This document shows positions 1 through 16,341 of a stretch of 64,000 nucleotides of DNA, piece by piece; the first letter of the stretch is position 1, and the number at the start of each line of letters is the position of its first letter. The position numbers were made by a program, and so were the translations under genes. Source of the stretch: Rhizomicrobium sp. (GTDB lineage Bacteria > Pseudomonadota > Alphaproteobacteria > Micropepsales > Micropepsaceae); the NCBI GenBank assembly GCA_037200045.1, contig JBBCHM010000001.1:248001-312000 (forward strand), given 5' to 3'. The notes under the pieces are model-generated. The model was given only the letters and a program-made list of their open reading frames with translations. It searched no databases and was not told the origin of the DNA.

Positions 1-180
1 CGCGTGCTCGTCGGTCTCATCAAGGGCCGGCCGCTCGCCGAGATGGCGCGCGACTTCGGCGTCGCGCAGCGCACGGTCAAGGCGCATCTGCAGAAGATCT
101 TCGCCAAGACGGGAACCCGGCGGCAGACGGATCTGATCCGCCAGGTTCTCAGCCTCGCCCCGCCTATGCTCCTGTCCTGA
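1..180 (+). CDS. LuxR-type helix-turn-helix regulator, C-terminal end (partial)
   Basis: Only the last 59 codons are inside the window; the 5' part lies to the left. The reading frame is open from base 1 to a TGA at 178-180. The residues read as the end of a GerE/LuxR DNA-binding domain: the core LAEMARDFGVAQRTVKAHLQ is the typical scaffold, turn and recognition helix, followed by the usual IFAKTGTRRQTDLIR helix. It should bind DNA; the N-terminal sensory domain cannot be seen, so the signal is unknown. It ends about 110 bases before the autotransporter gene on the same strand, and could be its regulator, but that is inference from position only. Confidence 0.85.
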   Translation, partial: RVLVGLIKGRPLAEMARDFGVAQRTVKAHLQKIFAKTGTRRQTDLIRQVLSLAPPMLLS

Positions 181-292
181 AGCGAAATACCGCGCGCGGC
201 CTGCAATTTCCATCGGTCCATTGTCCGTTCGGACAATGCGGCGCGGCGGCCCGGCCGGCATAGTCGCTTCGACTTCAATTCAGGCAAATCAC

Positions 293-7231
<6,939 letters not shown>

Positions 7232-7244
7232 GAAAGGTGGCGGC

Positions 7245-7739
7245 ATGCGCATCCTGAACCGAATGGCGGTCGCCGGCGTGGCCCTTCTGGCGTCGGCGGG
7301 CGCCGCTTGCGCCAGCCACGGCAAGGCGGGCCTGTGGAACGTGACCGTCACCCTGGGCGGCGCAAGCGTCGACATGTCGAAGATCCGGCCCGATCTCGCC
7401 GCGAAGATGAGGGCCGCCGGCATCGGCGCCAATGCGATCACGGTGCCGCACTGCATGACGGCGGCGGAAGTCGCAACCGACATGCCACATCTGGATCCCC
7501 GCAATATGCGCGGCTGCACGATCGCCGGCACCGATCACAGCGGTCACACGCTGAGGGCGGACCTGATCTGTAACGCCGACTTCAAAGGAACGGAGCATGT
7601 GCAGATCACCTACGATTCCGACACCCATTATTCTGGCATCATGAAGATGTCCGGCACCGTGAACGGCCGCCCGATGGATCGGGAGCAGACGGTGGAAGGC
7701 CGGTGGGTATCGGCGAGTTGCGGCGGCGTCGATCACTAA
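7245..7739 (+). CDS. DUF3617-type secreted protein
   Basis: Predicted periplasmic protein of 164 residues. The ATG at 7245 is preceded by GGAAAGGTGG and followed by a signal peptide (MRILNRMAVAGVALLASAGAACA). The mature part starts GKAGLWNVTVTL and contains paired cysteines (HCMT, GCTI, ICNA, SCGG), and its pattern of 'x-G-x-W-x-V-T' start and Y-DSDTHYSG-M strand fits the DUF3617 family, whose role is not known to me. It begins 13 bases after the autotransporter stop codon, so the two are probably one transcript. A helper or unrelated envelope role are both possible. Confidence 0.75.
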   Translation: MRILNRMAVAGVALLASAGAACASHGKAGLWNVTVTLGGASVDMSKIRPDLAAKMRAAGIGANAITVPHCMTAAEVATDMPHLDPRNMRGCTIAGTDHSGHTLRADLICNADFKGTEHVQITYDSDTHYSGIMKMSGTVNGRPMDREQTVEGRWVSASCGGVDH

Positions 7740-8302
7740 GGCGCGGCGGAAACTGCTCGGGCCGACAAGCATCGCCGGCGATGTGATGCGATGGGCTTGG
7801 CGCCGGGTCCGAGCGTCACCCTGCTCGCGGGGCGGCGATTCCCGATCGGGGATGGACGTCAGGTGGCGGTTCGTCCATTGGCGCGATTGCGCCGGATTCC
7901 GCCCGCATTGCGATCCCATGGATTTGTTTTTCGGCAAGCGCCATTTTACGGAAATCCGCGGAGACCGTGCGCGAAATTCTCTATATCGGCAAAGCATGCG
8001 ATGTGTGTGCGAGCGCGCGAAGAGGTACGAGCAGATACGGTAAGAATTTAGGTCCTTGATATTGCTATGAACGAAATTCAACGCGATTGAACAAAGAAAT
8101 CAGATTTTACTTGGCTTTTTGGCCGGAAGCTTGGCGCGCATAACGGTCTGGTCGCAGGTTCGATTCCTGCCGGTCCTACCATTGTTTTCGACGCCTTCCG
8201 TATCGTCGTGATCTTAACTTGTAATCGCGCGGCACGCACACGGCATGCAAGGGCCCGACTTTGAGTTACGCCGGCTGTCGACGAAACGGTTGGGCGCAAC
8301 CG
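7740..8302. other. Intergenic region with a tRNA fragment
   Basis: No convincing gene. It holds an AT-richer stretch (about 7915-8110) and the tRNA 3' fragment at 8139-8181. Both flanking genes point inward. I see no clear T-tailed terminator. Confidence 0.6.
8139..8181 (+). pseudogene. 3' fragment of a CAT-anticodon tRNA (Met/Ile2 type), candidate att site
   Basis: From CATAAC to the encoded CCA, the sequence reads as the 3' half of a tRNA: anticodon CAT (8139-8141), 3' anticodon strand CGGTC, variable loop TGGTC minus overlap, T-stem GCAGG (8154-8158) with loop TTCGATT and CCTGC, acceptor strand CGGTCCT (8171-8177), discriminator A, CCA (8179-8181). The matching 5' acceptor AGGACCG and a D-arm are absent upstream, so this is not a working tRNA. 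Integrases commonly leave such a 3' duplicate at the far end of an island. In this orientation, the intact tRNA and the island would lie to the left. Confidence 0.75.
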
Positions 8303-9382
8303 TTACGCTGGCCGCTTGTGGCGAGGCGCCTGCCCGCGCCGATAGGCGCTGGGCGTCATGCCGAACCAGCGCTGGCCGGCGCGCCGGAAGCTGCGCGCGT
8401 CGGAATAGCCGATTTCGGCGGCGATCTCCTCGAAGGATTTGTCGGTCATCAGCAGCGTCGCGGCCGTGCCGCGCTGAACATCGTCCAGCAGGGCGCGGAA
8501 CGAGCTGCCGGCATCCGCAAGCCGCCGCCGCAGCGTGGCTGAACTCATCCGCAGATGTCGCGCCACAGCCGTCTCACCGTGCAGTCCGTCGTAAATCGCC
8601 GCGCGAACGTCCCTGACAATCGCCGGAGCATCCTCGGTCGTGCGTGAGTTGCGGTCGGCTGCCGCCTCCTCGAGCAGGCGCATGAACTCGACGAATTCAT
8701 GCGCGGCCCAGGTATTGTATTTGACCGGGGCAAGGGGCGCCGCGGCGTCGCTTGCCCTGTAGGATAGCGTCACCCCGCTGCCTTTCACGATTGTTGGGCA
8801 GCGAAGCACGCTCTTCAGCATGGTCTTTCTGAACCGACCGATCGGCTCGGCCAATCGTGCCTGCAGCGGCCGCAAGCGGCGGCCCGTGAGCCAGCGAAAG
8901 GCGCAATGGATCGTGAGCGCGAAGGTCTCGACGAACAATTCCATGCGCGCGCTTCGCTTGCCTTCATAGCTCAAGGCGATGCTGAGCCCCCGCCTGTTCC
9001 GCCTTACGGCGACCTTGATATCCGGCCTCAAAAGCACCGCGGCAGCGGCGAAACGTTTCAGAGCCTCACCCAGATTGTTGCCCTGGCCGGCGGCGGCCAT
9101 GAGGATGCCGAGCGTGCCTTTGGGGATGGGTTTGGCCGATATGCCGAAGGATTCGTCGTCGGTTATGCGCATCTGTTCGAGGCACAGTTTCAGAAATATG
9201 GTCGAGGGTATGAATTCGTCGCAATTCGGGCGGCCACTGCCGTGCGCGACGGATTTCGCCAGCAGCCGCGTGGCCACGACGGACCCCAGAAGCAGAACCA
9301 AGTAATCTCTCGGCACATGAAAGCCTGCCGCCGTGAAATGCACAGGTCCTTCGGGACGGCGGATGTGGACGGCGAGGTTCAC
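8303..9382 (-). CDS. AraC-family transcriptional regulator
   Basis: About 359 residues. The GTG at 9382 is chosen because GGGAGAA lies just upstream; TTG at 9403 is also in frame. The N-terminal 200 residues fit the arabinose-binding-like domain of this AraC subgroup (start around HFTAAGFHVPRDYLVLLLGS). The C-terminal 90 residues hold two helix-turn-helix motifs: HLRMSSATLRRRLADAGSSF and the signature KSFEEIAAEIGYSDARSFRRA followed by WFGMTPSAYRR. Regulators of this type often sit beside degradation genes. It is divergent from the acyl-CoA dehydrogenase cluster that starts at 9628, so it probably controls it. The effector is unknown. Confidence 0.9.
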   Translation of the reverse strand: MNLAVHIRRPEGPVHFTAAGFHVPRDYLVLLLGSVVATRLLAKSVAHGSGRPNCDEFIPSTIFLKLCLEQMRITDDESFGISAKPIPKGTLGILMAAAGQGNNLGEALKRFAAAAVLLRPDIKVAVRRNRRGLSIALSYEGKRSARMELFVETFALTIHCAFRWLTGRRLRPLQARLAEPIGRFRKTMLKSVLRCPTIVKGSGVTLSYRASDAAAPLAPVKYNTWAAHEFVEFMRLLEEAAADRNSRTTEDAPAIVRDVRAAIYDGLHGETAVARHLRMSSATLRRRLADAGSSFRALLDDVQRGTAATLLMTDKSFEEIAAEIGYSDARSFRRAGQRWFGMTPSAYRRGQAPRHKRPA

Positions 9383-9627
9383 GCCTTTTCTCCCTGGCAC
9401 CAACGTGACGAGCGCCGTTATCCTGCTGCTATTTCATCACAATCATCCGGCTCTTGCGACAGCCGGAACGGCGCGCAACAGCATTCCGTTACGGAAATGC
9501 GCGTCCGCGGCGATTGCCGTGATCGAATTTGTCCCGGTCCTGTTGCACAGGCGCGTCCTAGCCGGGACCCGAGCTATGCACCAGAATCACGCAGCGCGGG
9601 CGCGCATTTTGCGATTTCACGAGGCCG

Positions 9628-10833
9628 GTGGTGAATCTTGCATTGACGTCTGAAGAGTTGTTGTTCCGCCGCGAGGTGCGCGCGTTCCTGGACGAGCATC
9701 TGACGGCCGAGTTGCGCGCGGCGGGACGCGCCACGACCAGCGTCTTCACGCCGAAGGCTTTCAGCATCGCCTGGCAGAAGATCCTGCACGCCAGGGGTTG
9801 GGTCGCGCCAAGCTGGCCGAAGCAATATGGCGGTACCGGCTGGACGGAAATGCAGCGCTATATCTTCGCCGCGGAATGCGCCCGTGCCGGCGCGCCGGGC
9901 CTGGCGCCGATGGGGCTCAGGATGGTCGGCCCCGTGATCATGGGGTATGGCTCGCCGGAGCAGAAGGCGCATTACCTGCCGCGCATCCTTTCCGGCGAGG
10001 ATTACTGGTGCCAGGGCTACTCCGAGCCGAGTTCCGGGTCGGATCTGGCATCGCTGTCTCTGCGCGCGATCTCCGACGGCAACGATTACGTGCTGAACGG
10101 CTCCAAGATATGGACCACACACGCCCATTGGGCGAACAAAATGTTCTGCCTGGTGCGCACCCGGGCCGAAGGCAAGCCCCAGGCCGGCATCACCTTCCTG
10201 CTGCTCGACATGACGAGCGCCGGAATCACCGTCGCCCCCATTATCACGCTGGCGGGCGAGCACGAGCTGAACCAGGTGTTCTTCACCGATGTGCGCGTGC
10301 CCAAGGCGGGCCGATTGGGCGAGGAGAATGACGGCTGGACGGTCGCCAAATATCTCCTCGAATTCGAACGCGGTGGCGGCGCGGCGGCCGGCCTGAAGGT
10401 CGCGCTGGAGCGGCTGCGCCAGATGGCGAAAGCCGAACCCGCCGACGGCGGCGACGCCCTGAGCGACGATCCGGATTTTCGCGGCAAGCTGGCTGAAGCC
10501 GCGATTCGGATCGAGACGATCGAGATGACGGAGCACCGCGTCATGTGCGCCCTGGCCTCCGGCGGCAATCCGGGTCCGGCGTCATCGATGCTGAAGATGC
10601 AGAGCACAGAGGCGATGCAGCGCCTGGACGAAATCGGCATCGAAGTGGCGGGCCACTATGCCCTGGCGGAGCAGCCCGAAGCCCGCATGCCGGGCTCGAA
10701 TGCGGAGCCGGTCGGTCCGGCGCACAGCCTCCACACGATGGCGCGCTATCTCAACAATCGCGCGGCGTCGATCTATGGCGGCTCCAACGAAATCCAGCGC
10801 GACATCATCGCCCGCCATGTGCTGCGCCTCTGA
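9628..10833 (+). CDS. Acyl-CoA dehydrogenase
   Basis: FAD flavoprotein of 401 residues, catalysing alpha,beta-desaturation of an acyl-CoA. It starts at GTG 9628 or the adjacent GTG 9631. The family marks are visible in order: N-terminal helical domain, GYSEPSSGSDLASL (flavin and substrate loop), the middle beta-barrel with DYVLNGSKIWTTHA, a GKLAEAAIRIETIEM helical C-domain, and the final IYGGSNEIQRDIIARHVL. Members of this subgroup act on branched, aromatic-side-chain or steroid-type acyl-CoAs as often as on fatty acyls. The next gene, 12 bases downstream, is an acyl-CoA ligase, so the pair should activate and then oxidise a carboxylic acid. Confidence 0.93.
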   Translation: MVNLALTSEELLFRREVRAFLDEHLTAELRAAGRATTSVFTPKAFSIAWQKILHARGWVAPSWPKQYGGTGWTEMQRYIFAAECARAGAPGLAPMGLRMVGPVIMGYGSPEQKAHYLPRILSGEDYWCQGYSEPSSGSDLASLSLRAISDGNDYVLNGSKIWTTHAHWANKMFCLVRTRAEGKPQAGITFLLLDMTSAGITVAPIITLAGEHELNQVFFTDVRVPKAGRLGEENDGWTVAKYLLEFERGGGAAAGLKVALERLRQMAKAEPADGGDALSDDPDFRGKLAEAAIRIETIEMTEHRVMCALASGGNPGPASSMLKMQSTEAMQRLDEIGIEVAGHYALAEQPEARMPGSNAEPVGPAHSLHTMARYLNNRAASIYGGSNEIQRDIIARHVLRL

Positions 10834-10845
10834 AGGATCAGGAGC

Positions 10846-12450
10846 ATGAGTTCATCGCTATCGGCTGCCCCGCTCGATCACGCGCAGATTCCGACCCTTG
10901 CGGATATCCCGCGTTATCACGCGCGCGTTCGGCCTGACGACATTGCACTGTCGTTCGAGGGCCGCGACACGAGTTTCGATGCGCTCGACCGGCACAGCAA
11001 CCAGGTCGCCCACGCGCTTATCGAGGCCGGGGCGCGGCCGGGCGACCGCATTTGCTACATCGGCAAGAACAGCGACCACTATTTCGAACTGCTGCTGGGC
11101 GCGGCGAAGGCCGGGGTGGTGATGACGCCGCTAGGCTGGCGGCTGGCGCCGCGCGAAGTCGCCTATATGGTCAACGACGCGGAGGCCCGCTTGCTCTTCG
11201 TCGGCCCGGAGTCGATGGCACTGGTCCGCCAGGTCCGCGGCGAGCTCGATAAGGTCGAACAAATCGTCGCCATGGAAGACGGCGCGGCGGAATTTCCGCT
11301 TTACGAGGCATGGCGCGACCGGCAAGGCGACACCGATCCCGCACGGCCGATCCGGGAAACGGACATCGCCCTGCAGCTCTACACCTCGGGCACCACGGGC
11401 AATCCCAAAGGCGCGATGCTGCGGCACGTCAATCTGCTCGGCGGACGGCGCCTGGCCGCGGAAGCCGGGCTCGACTGGAACCTGTGGGGTCCGGACGATG
11501 TCAGCCTCGTGGCGATGCCGGTTGCGCATATCGGCGGCACCGGCTGGGGCATCGTCGGCCTCTACAACGGCGCCAAAGGCGTCGTGGCGCGCGAGTTCGA
11601 TCCGACCAAAGTGCTCGATTTCATCGAGCGCGACAGGATTTCGAAAATGTTCATGGTACCGGCAGCGCTGCAGATCGTCGTCAACCAGCCGCGCGCCCGC
11701 GAGGTCGATTACAGCCGCCTGAAATACATCCTCTATGGCGCCTCGCCCATTCCGCTCGACCTCTTGCGCGAATGCATGGCGGTGTTCGGCTGCGGCTTCT
11801 GCCAGCAATACGGCATGACGGAAACCTGCGGCACGGTCGCCTATCTGCCGCCGGAGGATCACGATCCGGCCGGCAATCCGCGCATGCGCTCTGCCGGCAT
11901 CCCACTGCCGGGCGTGGAATTGAAGGTGATGGACGAAGCTGGAAAAACGTTGGGGCCCGGCGTCATCGGCGAAGTTGCGATCCGCTCGGTGGCGAACATG
12001 GCTGGCTATTGGCACCTGCCGGAGGCGACGGCCAAGACGGTCGACAGTGAGGGCTGGCTACGGACCGGCGATGCCGGCTATCTCGACGCCGACGGCTATC
12101 TCTACATCCAGGACCGCGTCAAGGACATGATCATCAGCGGCGGCGAGAACATCTATCCCGCCGAAGTCGAAAGCGCGATCTACGGTCATCCCGACGTCGC
12201 CGAAGTCGCGGTGATCGGTGTGCCCGACGAAAGATGGGGCGAGGCGGTAAAGGCCGTCGTGGTCCCCAAGTCCGGCCGCACCATCGATGCCGCCGATGTC
12301 ATCGCCTTCGCCCGCTCACGCATAGCGCATTTCAAGGCACCAAAAAGCATCGACGTGATTGCAGCCCTGCCGCGCAACGCTTCGGGAAAAATCCTGCGCC
12401 GTCAACTGCGCGAACCCTATTGGGCTGGCCGCGAGCGCCGGGTGAATTGA
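10846..12450 (+). CDS. Acyl-CoA ligase, AMP-forming (fatty-acid or aryl-acid type)
   Basis: Member of the ANL superfamily with 534 residues, starting at ATG 10846 behind AGGAGC. The ATP loop LYTSGTTGNPKGAM, the QYGMTE motif, the GEVAIRS-GYW-GWLRTGDAGYLDADGYLYIQD core and the hinge RVKDMIISGGENIYPAEVE are intact. The catalytic lysine lies in NASGKILRRQLRE near the C-terminus. It forms acyl-CoA from a free acid, ATP and CoA in the cytoplasm. Chain length or ring specificity cannot be read from the sequence. It is in the same operon as the dehydrogenase before it and the DUF2236 protein after it. Confidence 0.93.
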   Translation: MSSSLSAAPLDHAQIPTLADIPRYHARVRPDDIALSFEGRDTSFDALDRHSNQVAHALIEAGARPGDRICYIGKNSDHYFELLLGAAKAGVVMTPLGWRLAPREVAYMVNDAEARLLFVGPESMALVRQVRGELDKVEQIVAMEDGAAEFPLYEAWRDRQGDTDPARPIRETDIALQLYTSGTTGNPKGAMLRHVNLLGGRRLAAEAGLDWNLWGPDDVSLVAMPVAHIGGTGWGIVGLYNGAKGVVAREFDPTKVLDFIERDRISKMFMVPAALQIVVNQPRAREVDYSRLKYILYGASPIPLDLLRECMAVFGCGFCQQYGMTETCGTVAYLPPEDHDPAGNPRMRSAGIPLPGVELKVMDEAGKTLGPGVIGEVAIRSVANMAGYWHLPEATAKTVDSEGWLRTGDAGYLDADGYLYIQDRVKDMIISGGENIYPAEVESAIYGHPDVAEVAVIGVPDERWGEAVKAVVVPKSGRTIDAADVIAFARSRIAHFKAPKSIDVIAALPRNASGKILRRQLREPYWAGRERRVN

Positions 12451-12496
12451 ACCCGATGCCCAGCCCGCCGTTATCATGACAGGAGTGCAACACCCC

Positions 12497-13387
12497 ATGA
12501 CCGACACAACCGCGACGATCAAGTCCAGCAGCGCCAAAGCTAGGCCGTCCAGCTACGGCAAGATCGATTTCACAACGCCGAAGGGCGAGCCGGCCCTGAC
12601 CGCGCCGGATTCGGTTTCCTGGCAGGTGTTCAAGAATCCGGTGTCGCTGTTCATCGGCGGCATCACGGCCGTGCTGCTCGAATTCGCCGAGCCCGGCGTG
12701 CGCTCCGGCGTCTGGGATCATTCCTCATTCCGCCGCGAACCCTTGGCGCGCATGCAGCGCACAGGCCTCGCCGCGATGCTCACCGTCTACGGGCCGCGCA
12801 GCAAGACCGAACCGATGATCGCCGGCGTCCGCCACATTCATGCGCGCGTCGTGGGCACGACGCCGGACGGCGAGCCTTATCATGCCAACGACACCGCGCT
12901 GCTCGATTGGGTACAGGCGACAGCGAGCTTCGGCTTCCTCGAAGCCTATAGCGCTTTTGTGCGGCCGGTCGGCGATGCGGACAAGGATAAATTCTATGCC
13001 GAAGCGGCGCCATCGGCGCGGCTTTACGGCGCAACGGGCGCCCCGACCTCTCGGGCGGAATTGAATGCCCAATTCGAGGCGATACGGCCGAAGCTCGAAC
13101 GCTCCGATATCGTGTTCGAATTCCTGGACATCATGCTGCGCACGCCGATCCTGCCGGGGCCGCTGAAGCCCGTTCAGCGCCTGCTGGTGCGCGCCGCTGT
13201 CGAGATCGCCCCGCAATGGGTTCGTGATATCCTGGGCCTCGGTCCGGAATGGGGCCTGAAATCATGGGAGGCTAGGCTTGTGCGCATCGCCGGGGCGCTG
13301 GCCGACCGCATCCCGATCCCGTCCAGCCCGGCATCGCAATCCTGCAGGCGCATGGGGCTTTCGTCGTTCTATCTCTATACGCGCTGA
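12497..13387 (+). CDS. DUF2236 / MpaB-type oxygenase family protein
   Basis: A 296-residue protein from the ATG at 12497, preceded by AGGAG (an in-frame ATG lies at 12476). The segment LEFAEPGVRSGVWDHSSFRR, the long helix RTGLAAMLTVYGPRSKTEP, the GVRHIHARVVG motif, and HANDTALLDWVQATASFGFLEAY are characteristic of DUF2236. This family includes fungal MpaB and the Lcp rubber oxygenase, some of which bind haem through conserved histidines. By analogy it could oxidise a hydrophobic, possibly isoprenoid or side-chain substrate. Placement after the ligase and dehydrogenase fits a side-chain degradation operon. Enzymatic activity is inference. Confidence 0.85.
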   Translation: MTDTTATIKSSSAKARPSSYGKIDFTTPKGEPALTAPDSVSWQVFKNPVSLFIGGITAVLLEFAEPGVRSGVWDHSSFRREPLARMQRTGLAAMLTVYGPRSKTEPMIAGVRHIHARVVGTTPDGEPYHANDTALLDWVQATASFGFLEAYSAFVRPVGDADKDKFYAEAAPSARLYGATGAPTSRAELNAQFEAIRPKLERSDIVFEFLDIMLRTPILPGPLKPVQRLLVRAAVEIAPQWVRDILGLGPEWGLKSWEARLVRIAGALADRIPIPSSPASQSCRRMGLSSFYLYTR

Positions 13388-13403
13388 TATAGGCGCACGG
13401 CGT

Positions 13404-13429
13404 GCCCGTCCCAAAAATTCGGGACGGGC
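13404..13429. terminator. Hairpin between convergent genes
   Basis: Perfect 9-bp stem GCCCGTCCC / GGGACGGGC with an 8-base A/T-rich loop, placed between the ends of the DUF2236 gene and the convergent TonB receptor. It probably ends transcription from both sides; no long T-run follows. Confidence 0.65.
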
Positions 13430-13438
13430 AGCGCGTTC

Positions 13439-16045
13439 TCAATTGAAATTGTAGGTCAGGGATGCACCGTAGGTCATGGTCATGCCCGGGAAGCGCACAT
13501 AGGTGTTCGTGTTGTTGGCCACCGAGGTCCAATAATACTGGTTGGTGAGGTTGCGGCCCCAGATGGAAAACAGCCAATTGTTGTCCAAGCTATGGAGCCC
13601 GATGCTGGCGTTCAGCAGGCCGTAGGATTTGATCGCATAGACGGCATCCGTGCACAGATCGGCGCAGGATTTCGATTGCCAATGCTCGTTGACAGTCGCC
13701 TGCAGCCCGAGCGTATCGGTGATGGGCGTGTCGTAATTGAGCGTCAACGCGCCCTGCCAATGCGGGCTGTACGGGAACTGGCTGCCCTTGAAATTCGCCG
13801 GGTTGCCGGATTCGTCCACGCCGAGATAATTGCCGACATAGGTCTCGACATAGGTCGCCGCCAGCATCGCCGTCAGACGATCGGTGATCGCCCAGGTCAC
13901 ATCGCCGTCCACGCCATCGGCATGGGACGTCGGAATATTCGCGACCCGACCGAGAACGGTATAGATCGGATCCGCGAACAGAACGCTGAGCTGCTTGTCG
14001 CCATAGTCGTAATAGAACGCAGCCAGGTTGAGTTGAACCTTTCCGTCGGCCAATGCCGTCTTCACGCCCACCTCATAGGACAACAGGCGTTCCTGCTTGG
14101 CGGGGACTTCCTGGCTGGCGATGTTCGCGGCGATGATCGGGATATTGCCGGCCTTGTAGCCCTTGGACACCGAGGCATAGAGCAGGGTGCCGGGCGAAAC
14201 CTGCCAGTCTGCCGCGATGCGCCAGGCCAAGTTGTCCTCGTCGAGCTTCTCATTGATCACGCCGAACGAGTCGGTGGCCGGATTGAACGAAACGCAGTCG
14301 CCGGTTCCGATCGGGGCGGGCGTCGCGACGCCATAGATCAGGGGAAATAATGTGCGATTCACGATGTTGACGCTCGTCGCGAGGTTTCCGTTCACGTCGA
14401 AGGAGCAGCCCGCGAAGGTCTGGTGATCCTGCGTATAGCGAATTCCGCCCGTCAGCTTGAGTGTATCGGTCAATTGCCAGTCCGCGTTGACGAAGGCGCT
14501 CCAGGTGTTGGAATCGATCGTGCCGCGGTCGCCGAACGTGCGGAACGCCTGCGCCATCTGCGTCGGCGTGGTGCCGAATGTGTTGATCGCGTTGAACGGC
14601 GGCGTGGCCAGCAAAACCTCGCCGAGCGAGCGGATCAGCAAGGCGCTGCTGTTCTGGCCCAGCATGGTCCGGTCGCCGTCGAAGATGGTGTCGTTGGCGT
14701 AGTAGCCGCCGACCATCCAGTGAACCGTGTCGGTATCGCCCTGCAGGCGGAGCTCCTCGGAGAACGATCCGATATGCCCGACCTCGTTTTGCACGAGGAT
14801 CTCGTAAGGCGCTCCCGACCAGTCGTTGACGCCGTCACGCTTGACATGATTGAACGCCGTCAACGACGTTGCCGAAATATTGTCGTTGAACCTGTAATCG
14901 ACGCGCCCGGCGATGGAATAGAAATTGTCGTTCTCGGCGAGCGGCCGGTTCATTCCCAGGCCGGTGCCGATATCAGCGCCGCGCTGGGCCGCAGGCTCCC
15001 AGTCGGCTTGCGAACCCTTTGTCGGTTGATTGGCCGCCAGGTAATTTTGCAGACGCGTGTCGATCGGCAGGCCGGCGACCGGCACCAACCCGCCGATCGG
15101 CAAGGTCGTTGCCGGGCAGACGCCGCCCGGGGTAAAGCCGGGCACGAAGGCCGCCGTGAAGACGCTGGACAACTGCAGGCAGGATTCGGCGTTCGGAGGG
15201 CCTGCCGCAACGGTCAGGCCGGTCGCCTGCGCCGCGACGGAGTCCGACCTGTTGATCCAGCCATCGACCGTCAGGTTGACGGTCAGCTGCGATGTCGGTT
15301 TCCATTCCAACTCGCCACGGGCGCCGTAATTGTGCTTGCGGCCGAGCGTGTCGCCCGGACGGGAGTTGCTGTGCTGCCAGCCGTCGGCGCTGTCCTCCGT
15401 GCGGAAGGCGAAGCGGCCCTTCAACGTGTCGGTCAGCGGCCCGCTGATGAAGCCCTCGAAATTGTAGGTCCCGTTGTTGCCGCCTTCGGCGGTCACAGAG
15501 GCCGCGAAATCGTCCGTCGGCTTGTTGGTGATGAGGTCGATCAGGCCGGCCGTCGTGTTGCGGCCATAGAGCGTGCCTTGAGGCCCTTTGAGCACCTCGA
15601 CACGCTGCACATCGAACAGCGGCCCGGCCATCATGAAGGGATAGGCATAGGCGACTTCGTCGACATAGGTGCCGACGGTGGAGGTTGCGGACAGATCGAC
15701 TGTGTTGAATCCGATGCCGCGCAGCGTGAAGGTCGGCACGCCTTCATAACTTTGCGAGACGTTGAAGCTCGGCACGACGGTGCCCAGATCCGTCACATTC
15801 GTGACACGCTGAGCCTTCAGCGCCGCCCCGCTGAAGGCCTGGATCGACATGCCGACTTTGTTGATGTCCGCTTCGTGCCGTTCGGCGGTAACGACGACCG
15901 TCTCGATATCCGCTGCGTGAGCAGGATAGATCGCGGACGCGGTCGAAAGCAGTGCCGCCACCAGCAGCGAACGGCTTTGGACCCGGCTAACGGACGGCTG
16001 CAACGCTAAGGTGCGGACGCAATTTGCGCCTTTCAATCCTGACAT
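13439..16045 (-). CDS. TonB-dependent outer-membrane receptor
   Basis: An 868-residue receptor. The ATG at 16045 lies behind CGGGAGAA and gives a signal peptide that ends at AHA before DIETVVVTAERHEADINKVG, which serves as TonB box and plug start. The plug shows GIGFNTVDLSATSTVGTYVD, VQRVEVLKGPQGTLYGRNTTAG and TNKPTDDF. The 22-strand barrel runs to a terminal aromatic pattern (YGASLTYNFN). It belongs to the broad group used for non-siderophore substrates such as sugars, aromatics or steroids. It is convergent with the acyl-CoA ligase operon, so import of that pathway's substrate is possible. The upstream 296 bases show no Fur-like box that I can recognise. Confidence 0.9.
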   Translation of the reverse strand: MSGLKGANCVRTLALQPSVSRVQSRSLLVAALLSTASAIYPAHAADIETVVVTAERHEADINKVGMSIQAFSGAALKAQRVTNVTDLGTVVPSFNVSQSYEGVPTFTLRGIGFNTVDLSATSTVGTYVDEVAYAYPFMMAGPLFDVQRVEVLKGPQGTLYGRNTTAGLIDLITNKPTDDFAASVTAEGGNNGTYNFEGFISGPLTDTLKGRFAFRTEDSADGWQHSNSRPGDTLGRKHNYGARGELEWKPTSQLTVNLTVDGWINRSDSVAAQATGLTVAAGPPNAESCLQLSSVFTAAFVPGFTPGGVCPATTLPIGGLVPVAGLPIDTRLQNYLAANQPTKGSQADWEPAAQRGADIGTGLGMNRPLAENDNFYSIAGRVDYRFNDNISATSLTAFNHVKRDGVNDWSGAPYEILVQNEVGHIGSFSEELRLQGDTDTVHWMVGGYYANDTIFDGDRTMLGQNSSALLIRSLGEVLLATPPFNAINTFGTTPTQMAQAFRTFGDRGTIDSNTWSAFVNADWQLTDTLKLTGGIRYTQDHQTFAGCSFDVNGNLATSVNIVNRTLFPLIYGVATPAPIGTGDCVSFNPATDSFGVINEKLDEDNLAWRIAADWQVSPGTLLYASVSKGYKAGNIPIIAANIASQEVPAKQERLLSYEVGVKTALADGKVQLNLAAFYYDYGDKQLSVLFADPIYTVLGRVANIPTSHADGVDGDVTWAITDRLTAMLAATYVETYVGNYLGVDESGNPANFKGSQFPYSPHWQGALTLNYDTPITDTLGLQATVNEHWQSKSCADLCTDAVYAIKSYGLLNASIGLHSLDNNWLFSIWGRNLTNQYYWTSVANNTNTYVRFPGMTMTYGASLTYNFN

Positions 16046-16341
16046 CGTGTTCTCCCGATATATTTTTATTTTGCGGGAGAAATCCGCGTGACGCAGACAG
16101 ACGGCCTCTGAGGCGCCGGCCCTCAAGCCCGGCGCATGCAGGAACTACGGCGCCGGCGCAGCTATCTGAATCACAAGGCTCCCCCCCTGTTGCAGGATAT
16201 TCCGCCATGACCGCGAGCTTTGACGAGGACATCGGACGGCAATCGTCAGGGGACAGATCTGCTCACGACAGAACGCCTGGTCGTGGCAGCCACGCGTCAC
16301 ACGCCGGTTGCCTCTTCCCGGCCAGCCCCTCGGTTGCGTGC

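Noticed and set aside
8078..8299. A minus-strand frame of 73 codons containing GPAGIEPATRPL
   Set aside because: This text is the well-known false protein made by reading a tRNA 3' end backwards. It overlaps the tRNA fragment at 8139-8181.
14423..16009. A 528-codon plus-strand frame inside the minus-strand TonB receptor
   Set aside because: No domain, odd composition, and complete overlap with a well-supported receptor gene.
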